From Falsiroseomonas sp044341625 (GTDB lineage: Bacteria; Pseudomonadota; Alphaproteobacteria; Acetobacterales; Acetobacteraceae), in the NCBI GenBank assembly GCA_044341625.1, contig JBIIRI010000005.1:1-49235 (forward strand): DNA of 49,235 nt. The letters run 5' to 3'. Shown one piece after another: positions 17,447-25,589 of the stretch; the stretch's first letter is position 1; every line of letters starts with the position of its first letter. The notes beneath the pieces were generated by a model. It did not search any database. It saw only the letters and a program-made list of their open reading frames with translations, and was not told where the DNA came from. Position numbers and translations under genes: made by a program.

Positions 17447-18139
17447 TTAACCCCGCGCCCAGCCGATGGCCGCCCGCGCCAGCGCATCCAGCGTGTCGCA
17501 GACCGGGAAGGGCAGGGAAGGCCCGGCGGCGATGCCGAGCGGGATTTCCGTGCAGCCCAGCACCACTGCCCGCGCCCCGCGCGCAACCAGGCGGGACGCG
17601 GCCTCGGCCAGCGGCGCATAGGCGGAAGCGACCTGGTTCGCCTTCACCAGCGCGATGGCGGGGGTGACGAGGCTGTCCATCTCGGCCTCTGACGGCACCA
17701 GGCAGGCATAGCCGCGATGCTCCAGCCTGTCCTGGTACAGGCGCATGGCAAGCGTCCCCGCCGTGCCCATCACGCCGATGGGCCCCGAGGCGACGCCGAG
17801 CCGGGCCATTTCCGCCGCCGCCGCGTCCACGATGTGCAGGATCGGCAGCGGCGTCGCGGCCTGCATGGCGTCGAACCAGCCATGGGCGGTGTTGCAGGGG
17901 ATGGCGATGGCGCCGGTCCCCGCGGCCTCCAGGCCCCGGATACCGCGGAGCAGGGCGGGAAGCGGATCCTCCCCCCCCGCGATCCGCGCCGCGGTGCGGT
18001 CTGGCACGCGCGGGTCGGACCAGAGGATGGCGGGGATGTGGTCCTGGTCGCGCGCGGCCGGCGTCAGCAGCGTCAGCCGCCGCATGAACTCCGCCGAGGC
18101 GAGCGGCCCCATGCCGCCAAGGACGCCCAGCATCCGCAT
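17447..18139 (-). CDS. aspartate/glutamate racemase family protein
   Basis: This 230-aa cytoplasmic enzyme belongs to the Asp/Glu racemase superfamily (YgeA-like branch), which inverts amino acids using two cysteines without a cofactor. Both are present: IPCNTAHGW near residue 85 and VLGCTEIPLG near residue 195. The N-terminus MRMLGVLGGMGPLASAEFMRR is typical of the branch. The ATG at 18137-18139 has GGAGG upstream. It lies 41 bp downstream of a TSUP permease gene on the same strand, so they are probably one transcript. Substrate could be aspartate, glutamate or another amino acid. Confidence 0.9.
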   Translation of the reverse strand: MRMLGVLGGMGPLASAEFMRRLTLLTPAARDQDHIPAILWSDPRVPDRTAARIAGGEDPLPALLRGIRGLEAAGTGAIAIPCNTAHGWFDAMQAATPLPILHIVDAAAAEMARLGVASGPIGVMGTAGTLAMRLYQDRLEHRGYACLVPSEAEMDSLVTPAIALVKANQVASAYAPLAEAASRLVARGARAVVLGCTEIPLGIAAGPSLPFPVCDTLDALARAAIGWARG

Positions 18140-18180
18140 CCGATCCTCCCTTCCGGTCCCTGGGGCGCGCGGGGCGACGT

Positions 18181-18945
18181 TCACAGCCCCAGCCCATCCC
18201 ACACCAGCTTCGTCCCGGTCAGGCCGAGCATCACGTAGATCACCCGGTAGAACCAGGCATCGCTCATCCGCGCCGCGAGCCAGATGCCAAGCCGCACGCC
18301 GATCGGCGCCAGCGGCAGCAGCAGCAGGCTGGTCAGGATGTTCGTCGCGCTCAACTGGCCCAGGAAGAAATAGGGAACCAGCTTCACGTAGTTCATGATG
18401 GCGAAGAAGACGACGGTGGTCGCCGCCAGCGTCGCCCGGTCCAGCCGCAGCGGATAGAGGTAGACCGCCAGCGGCGGCCCGCCGGCATGGGCGATGGTCG
18501 AGGTCAGCCCCGACAACGCCCCCCAGATGCCGCCGCGCAGCCGGCTGGATGCGGCGGGCGGCGGCGCGACGCGGCCGGGGCGGGCCTGCCACAGGCTGCG
18601 CGCCAGGAAGACCAGCGCGATGGCGCCGACCATCAGCTTCACCGCCTGGTCGCTCATTAGCCCGAAGACGGCGGTGCCGAGCGCGATGCCGAGCAGCCCG
18701 CCTGGCAGGATCGCCCATAGCTCCTGCCGGCTCCACCTGCCCCACCAGGCCCGCAGCCCGGCGATGTCCATGGCGCAGAGCACCGGCAAGGCGATGCCGG
18801 CGGCCTGGGGGGCGGGGATGACGAGCGCCATGAAGGGCACCGCCACATTCCCCGCGCCGGAGGCGAAGCCACCCTTGCTGATCCCGCTCAGCAGTACGGC
18901 GGGCACGGCGAGCGCCCAGAAGAGCGGGTCGGTGATGAGGGGCAT
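18181..18945 (-). CDS. TSUP (TauE/SafE) family permease
   Basis: This 254-aa inner-membrane protein has about seven to eight hydrophobic spans in two related halves, as expected for TSUP carriers that move sulfite, sulfoacetate, taurine-derived or other organic anions. The N-terminal LSGISKGGFASGAGNVAVPFMAL and the second-half SGLTSTIAHAGGPPLAVYLYPL are the paired family motifs. No convincing ribosome site precedes the ATG at 18943-18945. It is followed by the racemase gene, so it might export or import a related acid, which is inference. Confidence 0.9.
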   Translation of the reverse strand: MPLITDPLFWALAVPAVLLSGISKGGFASGAGNVAVPFMALVIPAPQAAGIALPVLCAMDIAGLRAWWGRWSRQELWAILPGGLLGIALGTAVFGLMSDQAVKLMVGAIALVFLARSLWQARPGRVAPPPAASSRLRGGIWGALSGLTSTIAHAGGPPLAVYLYPLRLDRATLAATTVVFFAIMNYVKLVPYFFLGQLSATNILTSLLLLPLAPIGVRLGIWLAARMSDAWFYRVIYVMLGLTGTKLVWDGLGL

Positions 18946-18956
18946 GGAGGGAGCCT

Positions 18957-19090
18957 AGAGCAGATCGCGGGAGGGCGTGACCGCCAGGGCGCGCAAATCT
19001 GCTCTGCAGACAAAAGCCACAGCGGCTCGCGTTCAGCATGGACGCAAACCGCGGTCGAGCAGCGCCCGATCGAGTGGAACCGCGCTGTGG
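18957..19090. repeat. intergenic region with nested inverted repeats
   Basis: AGAGCAGAT (18957-18965) is repeated inverted as ATCTGCTCT (18997-19005), a perfect 9-bp match with a 31-bp spacer. Next to it CCACAGCG (19017-19024) is inverted at 19083-19090 as CGCTGTGG. The stretch also contains CGATCGAGTGGAACCGC. It resembles the dispersed palindromic elements of alphaproteobacterial intergenic DNA. It has no coding potential, and no copy was seen elsewhere in the window. Confidence 0.5.
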
Positions 19091-19250
19091 CCTTGCGCAT
19101 CGGCCGTGAGCGGCTCCGGTTTCGACTTGTTCCGGCGCAAGACGTCCGATCGCGCGAAAATTACGGTGAAGGCGCGGCGGGGTTAAGGGGTCATTGAGCA
19201 CTCCCATGGCACGTAGCGCGACAGATCCTTATCGGCACAGGAGGCCAGGT

Positions 19251-20660
19251 TTGGCGCCCTTCGATCACGTCCAGGCGGGCAGCTCCGACACGGTGCTCAG
19301 TCGCCTCGCCCTCGGCATCGGCGGTCTTTCGGTGGAGGTCGCGGACATCGTCGGCGCGGTCGCGTCGGTGCAGGCCTCGGTCCACACCACGGCCGCGGGC
19401 GCGGCCACTTTGACGGAGGGGGCGGCTTCCGTCGCCACCGCCGCCGCACAACTCGCCGCGGGAGCGGCCAATGCCAGCGAAGGCCTCGAAGGCGTCCGCG
19501 CCGAGGCAGCCGCCGCCCATGCTACTGCGGAGCAAGCGCGCAGCAGCGGCTTGGCCGCGGCCGAGCTGGTGCGCGACGCCGCCACCCGCGTCGCGGCGGT
19601 GGATGCCGCGCTGGCCGATGTCGCCCGCATCGCCGGCATGATCGAGACGATCGCGCGGCAAACCAACCTCCTCGCGCTCAACGCCACCATCGAGGCCGCA
19701 CGCGCCGGTGCCGCCGGCAAGGGCTTCCAGGTCGTCGCCGGCGAGGTGAAGGCGCTGGCCGGCGAAACGCGGGACGCGACGCAGCGGATCGGTGAGACGG
19801 TCGGCACGCTGCGCCGCGCCGTCGCCGCGCTGCGCAGCGCGGCTGAGCAAGGCGCCGCCGGGGCAACCGCCGCAGCCGGGGCTGCGGAAGCCAGCAGCCA
19901 AGCCATCGGCAGCCTGACCGGCCGGGTCAACCACATCGCCGGCGAAGTGGAGGCGATGGCCCGCGCCGGCGAGGTTGCGGGGCACGAAGCCGGGCGGATG
20001 CACGCCGCGATCACCACGCAGACCACGGCCATGGAAAAGGCCGCGAAGGAACTCGATCTGGCCTCCACGCGCTGCGCGACGCTGCAGAGCTCGGCCGAGA
20101 CGCTGCTGCAGGACGCCGCGGCCAGCGGCGCCGAGACCCCGGACACCCCCTTCATCGCCGCCGTGCAATCCCTCGCCCGCCGCGTCACCGAGCGCTTCGA
20201 ACAGGCGATCTCGACCGGCGAACTGACCGAGGCGGCGCTGTTCGACACCGACTATCGCCCCATTCCCGATAGCGACCCCCAACAGGTGCTGACGGGCTTC
20301 ACAGGCTTCACCGATGCCGTGCTGCCGGCGTTGCAGGACCCACTGCTGCGCCTCGATCCTCGCGTCGTGTTCTGCGCGGCGGTGGATCGCAACGGCTACC
20401 TCCCGACGCACAACCCGGCCTTCAGCCAGCCGCAGCGAAAGGGCGAGACCGCCTGGAACACCGCCCATTCGCGCAACCGGCGCATCTTCGCCGACCGCAC
20501 CGGGCTTGCCGCGGCGCGCAACACCAAGCCCTTCCTGCTGCAGGCCTATCGGCGCGACATGGGGGGCGGCGCGGTCGCGCTGATGAAGGACTGCTCCGCC
20601 CCCATCATGATCCGCAACCGCCACTGGGGCTCTGTGCGGCTGGCCTATCGGGCGGACTGA
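19251..20660 (+). CDS. soluble methyl-accepting chemotaxis protein with C-terminal sensor domain
   Basis: This about 469-aa chemoreceptor has no membrane segment. The signalling domain comes first: a long Ala-rich coiled coil with the conserved tip IETIARQTNLLALNATIEAA and then GKGFQVVAGEVKALAGETRDATQRIGETV near residues 122-185, which contacts CheA/CheW. The C-terminal third (about 290-469) is a different globular region with VFCAAVDRNGYLPTHNPAFSQP, resembling a Cache/PAS-like sensor. I chose TTG 19251, six bases after AGGAGG; the ATG at 19206 adds 15 residues and has no nearby ribosome site. No other chemotaxis gene is in the window. The ligand is unknown. Confidence 0.85.
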   Translation: MAPFDHVQAGSSDTVLSRLALGIGGLSVEVADIVGAVASVQASVHTTAAGAATLTEGAASVATAAAQLAAGAANASEGLEGVRAEAAAAHATAEQARSSGLAAAELVRDAATRVAAVDAALADVARIAGMIETIARQTNLLALNATIEAARAGAAGKGFQVVAGEVKALAGETRDATQRIGETVGTLRRAVAALRSAAEQGAAGATAAAGAAEASSQAIGSLTGRVNHIAGEVEAMARAGEVAGHEAGRMHAAITTQTTAMEKAAKELDLASTRCATLQSSAETLLQDAAASGAETPDTPFIAAVQSLARRVTERFEQAISTGELTEAALFDTDYRPIPDSDPQQVLTGFTGFTDAVLPALQDPLLRLDPRVVFCAAVDRNGYLPTHNPAFSQPQRKGETAWNTAHSRNRRIFADRTGLAAARNTKPFLLQAYRRDMGGGAVALMKDCSAPIMIRNRHWGSVRLAYRAD

Positions 20661-20711
20661 CGCCGGATCGCCATGGCCGCATCGTCGGCCGCGCGTTTCG
20701 AAGTGGAAGAA

Positions 20712-20748
20712 GCGCCCCTGCTTCGGCCCGGCCTGATGGCAGGGGCGC
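20712..20748. terminator. hairpin after the chemoreceptor gene
   Basis: GCGCCCCTGC (20712-20721) pairs perfectly with GCAGGGGCGC (20739-20748), followed by GTTTCTG. This 10-bp stem 50 bp after the stop is probably the chemoreceptor terminator. Confidence 0.6.
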
Positions 20749-20754
20749 GTTTCT

Positions 20755-20778
20755 GCATGGCTGAAACAATAGCCATGC
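20755..20778 (+). promoter_or_regulatory. hairpin in the leader before the TSUP gene
   Basis: GCATGGCT (20755-20762), the loop GAAACAAT and AGCCATGC (20771-20778) make a perfect 8-bp stem in a region less GC-rich than its surroundings. It lies 70 bp before the TSUP start and immediately after the terminator stem. It could be an operator palindrome or an RNA hairpin; I do not recognise a riboswitch class. Confidence 0.35.
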
Positions 20779-20847
20779 GGGCTGACCGTGTCTTTGTGTG
20801 GGACTAAGTAAGGTTCCCTGACCAAACAGAAGCGACTTGGGACAGGG

Positions 20848-21684
20848 ATGACCATGGACTTCATGCAGGATCCGCTGTGGCTGGCCGGCCTTGCCGCCGC
20901 CATGGCGGCGACGGGGCTGGTCTCCGGCACGCTGGCCGGGCTGCTCGGCGTTGGCGGTGGCATCGTCATCGTGCCGGTGCTGTTCAATGTCCTGCCGCTG
21001 TTCGGCATACCGGAAGCCGTGCAGATGAAGCTGGCGGTCGGCACCTCGCTGGCCACCATCATCCCGACCTCCATCCAGTCGGCGCGCAAGCACTTCGCCA
21101 AGGGCACGATGGATGTGGCGCTGCTTCGCAGCCTTGCGCCGTCCATCGCCATGGGCGTGCTGCTGGGCACTGTGCTGGCGATCTGGCTGCGGGGCGATGC
21201 GCTGACGCTGGTCTTCGCGCTGGTCGCCTCGGCGGTCGCGGTCAACATGGCGACGACGGGGGCCGGCTGGCGGCTGCGGGAGAGCTTCCCCACCGGCGCG
21301 CCGCGCCATGGCATCGGCGGCTTCATCGGCACGGTCAGCGCCATGATGGGCATCGGCGGCGGGACGGTGGGGGTGCCCATCCTGTCGGCCTTCGGCGCGC
21401 CGATGCGCGCGGCGGTCGCGACGGCCAGCGCCTTCGGCATCATCATCGCGGTGCCGGCGACCATCGGCTTCGTCTGGGCGGGCTGGGGCAACCCCATGCT
21501 GCCGCCGCTCTCGGTCGGCTATGTGAACCTGATCGGCTTCGCGCTGATCGTGCCCACCTCGATGCTGGCCGCGCCCTGGGGGGTGAAGCTGGCGCACAGC
21601 ATCCCGCCGCTGCTGCTCAAGCGGATCTTCGCGGGGTTCCTCGCGGTGACCAGCCTGCGGATGATCTGGTCGCTGCTGGGGTAA
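20848..21684 (+). CDS. TSUP (TauE/SafE) family permease
   Basis: This 278-aa inner-membrane carrier has two repeated halves with the paired motifs SGTLAGLLGVGGGIVIVPVLF and GTVSAMMGIGGGTVGVPILSAF and about eight spans. It is more typical of the TauE core than the copy at 18181, and the two are not close relatives. TSUP proteins carry sulfite, sulfur-containing organic acids or similar anions. The ATG at 20848 follows GGGACAGGG; the second ATG two codons on is equally possible. It is monocistronic and convergent with the iron-type permease gene. Confidence 0.92.
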   Translation: MTMDFMQDPLWLAGLAAAMAATGLVSGTLAGLLGVGGGIVIVPVLFNVLPLFGIPEAVQMKLAVGTSLATIIPTSIQSARKHFAKGTMDVALLRSLAPSIAMGVLLGTVLAIWLRGDALTLVFALVASAVAVNMATTGAGWRLRESFPTGAPRHGIGGFIGTVSAMMGIGGGTVGVPILSAFGAPMRAAVATASAFGIIIAVPATIGFVWAGWGNPMLPPLSVGYVNLIGFALIVPTSMLAAPWGVKLAHSIPPLLLKRIFAGFLAVTSLRMIWSLLG

Positions 21685-21718
21685 CGCGCCCTCGCGGCTC
21701 TGCTATCCGCTGACCTCG

Positions 21719-23362
21719 TCACGGTCGCCAGGGCAGCGTCCCCGCCGGCAGGCGCCGTGCCGCGAGCGTCGCCGCCGCCATCAGCGTGGCCATCAGCAGC
21801 AGCGCAAGGCACGACACGGCAGACGCCAGCGGCGACTGGCCGCTTTCCTGCAAGCCGAAGACCAGCACGCCAAGCGTCTGCGTCCCCGGCCCATAGAGAA
21901 GGGACGAGACGGTGACCTCGTTCACCGCCGTCAGCGCCACCAGGATGCCGCCCGCCGCCAGGGCCGGCGCCAGCGGCGGCAGATGGACGCGCAGCAGCCG
22001 CCGCAGCGGACCCGCGCCCATCCCGCGCGCCGCCTCATCCAGCGTCGGGTCGAGCCGTGCCGCCGCCGCCGCCGCCGGCCGCAGCGCCAGCGCCTGGAAG
22101 CGCGTGAGATAGGCGAACAGGATCAGCCCGAGCGTGCCATAGATCGCCCCCCCGCCCGGTAGCGACAGCACGACCAGGATCGCCGCCACCCCGGTGCAGG
22201 CGCCGGGCAGCGCATAGGGCAGGTCGGTCGCGGCGCTCGCGGCGCGGACGGCGCGGGCGCGCATCGCCAGCGCGATGGGCAGCGCCACCATCGCCAGCAC
22301 CAGCGCCGCGCCGAAGGACAGCAGCAGCGAATTGCCGAAGGCGGCGGAGGTATGCGCCCCAGGCGCCAGCGCGGTGGCGAAATGCCGCCAGGTGAGCGTC
22401 GCGGCGGACAATTCCATCCCCACCGCCGGCACCAGCGCCCCGGCCAGCAGCGCCGCGACCGGCACCAGCAGCACCACGGCCAGATAGGCGGCCACGATCG
22501 CCAGCACCACGCCGCGCGCGGCGGCCGGTAGCGGCAGCGCGGCATAGGCCTGCCGCCCCGCCGCCGGCATCCGCCGCGCCGCCAGTGCCTGCAGCAGCAG
22601 CGCGGGGGCTGCCATCACCGCCAGCAGAACCGCCAGCGCCGCCGCCTGTTCCAACGATGCGGCGCCGCCCGAGGACAGGCGCTGCCAGATCAGAACCGGC
22701 AGCAGCGTGAAGCGCGCCGGGATGCCGAGCAGCGCGGCAACCCCGAAATTGCCCAGCGCCGCGACATAGGCGAGGCCCGCCCCTGCCAGCAGGCCGGGCG
22801 CCAGCAGCGGCCACACCGCCCGCCGCAGCGCCGCTTCCGGTGTCGCCCCCAGGCCGCGCGCGGCCAGCACCACCTCCCCGGGCACGCGCCGCAGCAGGGC
22901 GGCGACGGCTAGCATGACCAGCGGCGCGCCCTGCACCGCCAGCAGGATGGTGATGCCGCCCACCCCATAGACCGGGTTCGGCGTGCCGATCGGTGGCGCG
23001 AGGTCGAGCGCGAGCAGCAAGGGCGAGGCCGGGCCGGATGCCTTGATCCAGCCCAGCGCCATGATCTGCGCCGGCACCAGCGCCGGCATCACCGCCAGGA
23101 ACAGAAAAAGGCCCCGCCAGGGCAGGCCGCGCAGCAGCAGCGCCCAGGCCAGCGCCCCGCCGATCGCCGTCGCCAGCGCCGCGGCCGCGAGCGAGACGCC
23201 GAGGCTGCGCCACGCCGCGCGCCAGATGGCGGGGTCGCCCAGCGCCACCGCGACCGCGCTGCCGCCAAGCGCCTCGGCCAGCAGCCGCAGCAGCGGCACG
23301 GCGCCGATGGCGAGCAGCCAGAGCGCGGCCGGGATCGCGAAGGGGCGGGAGGCGGAGGTCAC
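21719..23362 (-). CDS. iron(III)-type ABC transporter permease (FbpB-like)
   Basis: This 547-aa permease has two fused halves of about six spans each, the FbpB/SfuB arrangement for ferric iron, thiamine or phosphonate-type importers. Coupling EAA loops can be placed at VPGEVVLAARGLGATPEAALRRAVWPL in the first half (within about residues 175-200) and LDEAARGMGAGPLRRLLRVHLPPL in the second. The start is GTG at 23360-23362. It follows the binding-protein gene by 75 bp with a strong hairpin between them. No ATPase gene follows; the next gene is the convergent TSUP. The substrate is probably Fe3+ or a related cargo. Confidence 0.9.
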   Translation of the reverse strand: MTSASRPFAIPAALWLLAIGAVPLLRLLAEALGGSAVAVALGDPAIWRAAWRSLGVSLAAAALATAIGGALAWALLLRGLPWRGLFLFLAVMPALVPAQIMALGWIKASGPASPLLLALDLAPPIGTPNPVYGVGGITILLAVQGAPLVMLAVAALLRRVPGEVVLAARGLGATPEAALRRAVWPLLAPGLLAGAGLAYVAALGNFGVAALLGIPARFTLLPVLIWQRLSSGGAASLEQAAALAVLLAVMAAPALLLQALAARRMPAAGRQAYAALPLPAAARGVVLAIVAAYLAVVLLVPVAALLAGALVPAVGMELSAATLTWRHFATALAPGAHTSAAFGNSLLLSFGAALVLAMVALPIALAMRARAVRAASAATDLPYALPGACTGVAAILVVLSLPGGGAIYGTLGLILFAYLTRFQALALRPAAAAAARLDPTLDEAARGMGAGPLRRLLRVHLPPLAPALAAGGILVALTAVNEVTVSSLLYGPGTQTLGVLVFGLQESGQSPLASAVSCLALLLMATLMAAATLAARRLPAGTLPWRP

Positions 23363-23406
23363 GCGGTCACGATATCAGACAGGCGCCTGCCGCGCCTGCC
23401 CGGCCA

Positions 23407-23432
23407 GCGCCTTCCCCTGCGGGGAAGGGCGC
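23407..23432 (-). promoter_or_regulatory. intercistronic hairpin between binding protein and permease genes
   Basis: GCGC-C-TTCCCC (23407-23417) pairs with GGGGAA-GG-GCGC (23421-23432) around a 3-nt loop, with a single bulged G. Such hairpins commonly protect the upstream binding-protein message or reduce permease expression, keeping the binding protein in excess. Confidence 0.55.
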
Positions 23433-23437
23433 CTGCG

Positions 23438-24430
23438 TCACCCACCCGCCAACTGCGCGAAGCGGCGCAGGATCTCCTCCTGCTCCCGCGCGGCGCGGGC
23501 GGCATCCAGCGGCATCACCCGGATCGTGCGCGGATCCGGGAAGCCGGCCGGCGGCGCGACGGCGGGATCGGCCGGCAGGAAGCCCTGGCGGGAGGCGAGC
23601 TCTTGCCCTTCCCTGGACAGCAGGAAATTCATGAAGGCGACCGCGGCGGGGACGTTGCGGGCGGTCGACAGAATGGCGGCCGGTTCCGTGATGGCGCTCA
23701 CCCCGTCCTCGGGGAAGACGAAGCGCACCGGTGCGCCGCGCGCGGCTTCCCGGATCGGCAGGTAGTCGATGGCGATGCCGAAGGCGCGCTCGGCGCCCGC
23801 GACCGCCTGCATCACCGGGCCGTTGCCGCCGCGCGCCTGCACGCCATTGGCGACCAGGCGTTCCACATAGGACCAGCCGAGGGCCGGGTTCTGCGCGAGC
23901 GCCGTGATGTGGATCGCCGCCGCGCCGGAGACGGCGGGGGACGGCATCGCGACCTGGTTGCGCGCGCGGGCGTCGAGCAGGTCGGCCCAGCGGCGCGGCA
24001 CGAAGGGCGCGCGGACATGGTGCATGATGCCGGTGGTGATGAGCTTGGTGCCGAAATAGCTCCGGCCCGGATCGACATGTTCGGCCGGGATGCCGGCCAC
24101 GGCGACATCGGGGCTGGCCCGCAGCCGGCCTTCGGCCTTCAGCCCCTCGAAGGTCAGGCTGTCGGCGAGCAGGAGGATATCGGGGCGCGGGGCGCCCGCG
24201 GCGATCTCGGCGCGGAGCCGGGTCATGATCTGGCCGGTGCCGCCACGGATCCATTCGACCTGCACGCCCGGATGGCGACGGCGGAAGGCCTCCACCGTGC
24301 CGGCGGCATCGGGTTCGAGCTGGGAGGTGTAGAGTACCAGTTGCCCCGACACATCCTGCGCGGCCGCCGGGCGGATGGCCGCCATGGCCAGCCCGGCCGC
24401 CCCCAACATACCCAATTCGCGCCGGCGCAT
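23438..24430 (-). CDS. iron-type ABC transporter substrate-binding protein (FbpA-like)
   Basis: This 330-aa periplasmic protein starts MRRRELGMLGAAGLAMAAIRPAAAQ, a Tat-like or Arg-rich Sec signal with an AxA-type cleavage site near residue 24. The mature protein begins as FbpA-type proteins do (GQLVLYTSQLEPDAAGTVEAFRRRHPGVQVEW). Later blocks such as AFGIAIDYLP and the VAFMNFLLSREGQELASRQGFLP end are typical. I chose ATG 24428-24430, preceded by AGGAAGGGG; the ATG at 24451 lies before that site. It is first in a two-gene operon with the FbpB-like permease. Confidence 0.9.
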   Translation of the reverse strand: MRRRELGMLGAAGLAMAAIRPAAAQDVSGQLVLYTSQLEPDAAGTVEAFRRRHPGVQVEWIRGGTGQIMTRLRAEIAAGAPRPDILLLADSLTFEGLKAEGRLRASPDVAVAGIPAEHVDPGRSYFGTKLITTGIMHHVRAPFVPRRWADLLDARARNQVAMPSPAVSGAAAIHITALAQNPALGWSYVERLVANGVQARGGNGPVMQAVAGAERAFGIAIDYLPIREAARGAPVRFVFPEDGVSAITEPAAILSTARNVPAAVAFMNFLLSREGQELASRQGFLPADPAVAPPAGFPDPRTIRVMPLDAARAAREQEEILRRFAQLAGG

Positions 24431-24491
24431 GACGTGTTTCCCCTTCCTCATTCAACTCCCAGGCTAGCGATCTCCGCTGCGGTCGGGCAGG

Positions 24492-24527
24492 GGGGGGCGC
24501 GTGAAGAACATGTTTCAGGCGCCCCCC
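24492..24527 (-). terminator. terminator of the 225-aa unknown gene
   Basis: GGGGGGCGC (24492-24500) pairs perfectly with GCGCCCCCC (24519-24527). After a G.G mismatch the stem continues as TGAA (24502-24505) with TTCA (24514-24517). This strong hairpin begins 15 bp after the stop at 24542 and separates the unknown gene from the iron-type importer operon. Confidence 0.7.
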
Positions 24528-24541
24528 TCGGGGTGCGCTTG

Positions 24542-25219
24542 TCAGGCGGGGAACATGAAGTTCGCCGCCGCGGAGGCGCGGCCGATCAGCGCCGTCAGCG
24601 CCGGATCCTCATGCCCGCGTTCGGCCGTCAGCGCCTCGATCGGGCAGAAATACTCGTGCGGATGCGGCACCTGGGCGCGCGCGACGGATTCGTAGTGCCG
24701 CAGCTTGAGGCCGTAGAGCACGCGGATGTCGCGCACCGGCAGGACCAGGGCCTCGGTCGGCTCGGTGCGGAGCAGGCGCATCATGTGCCAGCGCGGCGTC
24801 GGCTCGGGCGCCTCCGCGGGCTCCAGCATCCAGCGGAGCGGGCAGACGGCGAGCAGGGAACTGGTCGAAGGCGCGAAACGTGCCCGCTTGTCCTGCAGGT
24901 TGGGCACGCTGCCGCAGGCCTCGATGCAGAGGATATCGGCCCAGCGGTCGTCCGGGTCGGGGCTGAAATGCAGCCACAACCCGTCGGGGATGGTCCGGAA
25001 TGTGTTGCTGCCCGGAAGCTTGAGATAGGGCTGCCCCGGCTCGCTCGGGGATCCGGGCCTGGCGCGGAGCCATGTGCCGGCCTGCCGGGCACTGCGAGGG
25101 GCTCCGGGGGGGCGCTGCGGCCACTTGCTCAAGCGGCGACGGACCAGCGCATCGAGGGGCTGATGGATGCTCAGGAACTCGCGCATTGGTTGAGTGCTTT
25201 CGTGTGGATATCTACCCAT
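24542..25219 (-). CDS. unknown protein, 225 aa
   Basis: I do not recognise this protein. It has a basic, Pro/Arg-rich N-terminal third (about residues 25-60). A conserved-looking core follows with GLWLHFSPDPDDRWADILCI, then EACGSVPNLQDKRARFAPST near residues 100-120 and a Cys-Pro-Leu-Arg-Trp block. The second half has LRTEPTEALVLPVRDIRVLY and KLRHYESVARAQVPHPHEYF. No signal peptide or membrane span is visible. The Asp/Glu/Lys-rich core could suggest a nuclease-like fold, but the motif does not fit cleanly. Start alternatives are ATG 25219 and ATG 25186. It is monocistronic, with an AT-rich upstream region and its own strong terminator. Confidence 0.65.
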   Translation of the reverse strand: MGRYPHESTQPMREFLSIHQPLDALVRRRLSKWPQRPPGAPRSARQAGTWLRARPGSPSEPGQPYLKLPGSNTFRTIPDGLWLHFSPDPDDRWADILCIEACGSVPNLQDKRARFAPSTSSLLAVCPLRWMLEPAEAPEPTPRWHMMRLLRTEPTEALVLPVRDIRVLYGLKLRHYESVARAQVPHPHEYFCPIEALTAERGHEDPALTALIGRASAAANFMFPA

Positions 25220-25224
25220 GCGCG

Positions 25225-25490
25225 AGGATGCCTGCCTTCGAGTTAACCAATCAAGGGTTTTTTCCGTCCGGGAAGGAATTTCGCGTCAGGGTGCGAGGCA
25301 TGCGGCGGCTTGTGAGGCCCGGCAGTGCCGGATTGGACTCGTCCCTTGCTGACAATATTGAGTCATTCGGCGGGGCATGGATCGGTTGTCAATTTTTGGT
25401 TCAGTTATTTGCTGTTGATTTATTTGGAATCGAATACGGAATAAATGAGCTTCGAGAGGCGTGATTTCAGCGCTTCGAGATCCGGCGATG
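25225..25490. other. AT-rich intergenic stretch
   Basis: This gap between the unknown gene and gltA is much richer in A and T than the rest, especially 25385-25455. It contains TGTCAA at 25386-25391 (TTGACA on the minus strand), a plausible -35 for the unknown gene, although I see no good -10 at the right spacing. No gene of convincing composition is present on either strand. It could be a promoter region bound by a nucleoid protein or a scar of transferred DNA. Confidence 0.5.
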
Positions 25491-25524
25491 AAAAAACCCC
25501 GCCCGCTTGCGCGGACGGGGTTTC
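25491..25524 (-). terminator. gltA Rho-independent terminator
   Basis: On the minus strand AACCCCGTCCGC pairs with GCGGGCGGGGTT (12 bp with one mismatch, 4-nt loop), followed directly by a T run (TTTTTT with the stem). It is the most classical intrinsic terminator of the window, 66 bp after the gltA stop. Confidence 0.9.
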
Positions 25525-25589
25525 CCCGAGAGAGCGTTCCGGCGTCTGCCGCAGCGTCGCGGCGCGGGATCTCGCTGTGCGGTTGTGCC

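Noticed and set aside
20661..20847. SAM-II or other known riboswitch before the TSUP gene
   Set aside because: The hairpins do not match any class I know, and no pseudoknot signature is visible.
24542..25219. PD-(D/E)XK nuclease assignment
   Set aside because: Acidic and Lys residues are present but not in the proper order and spacing; a function should not be named.
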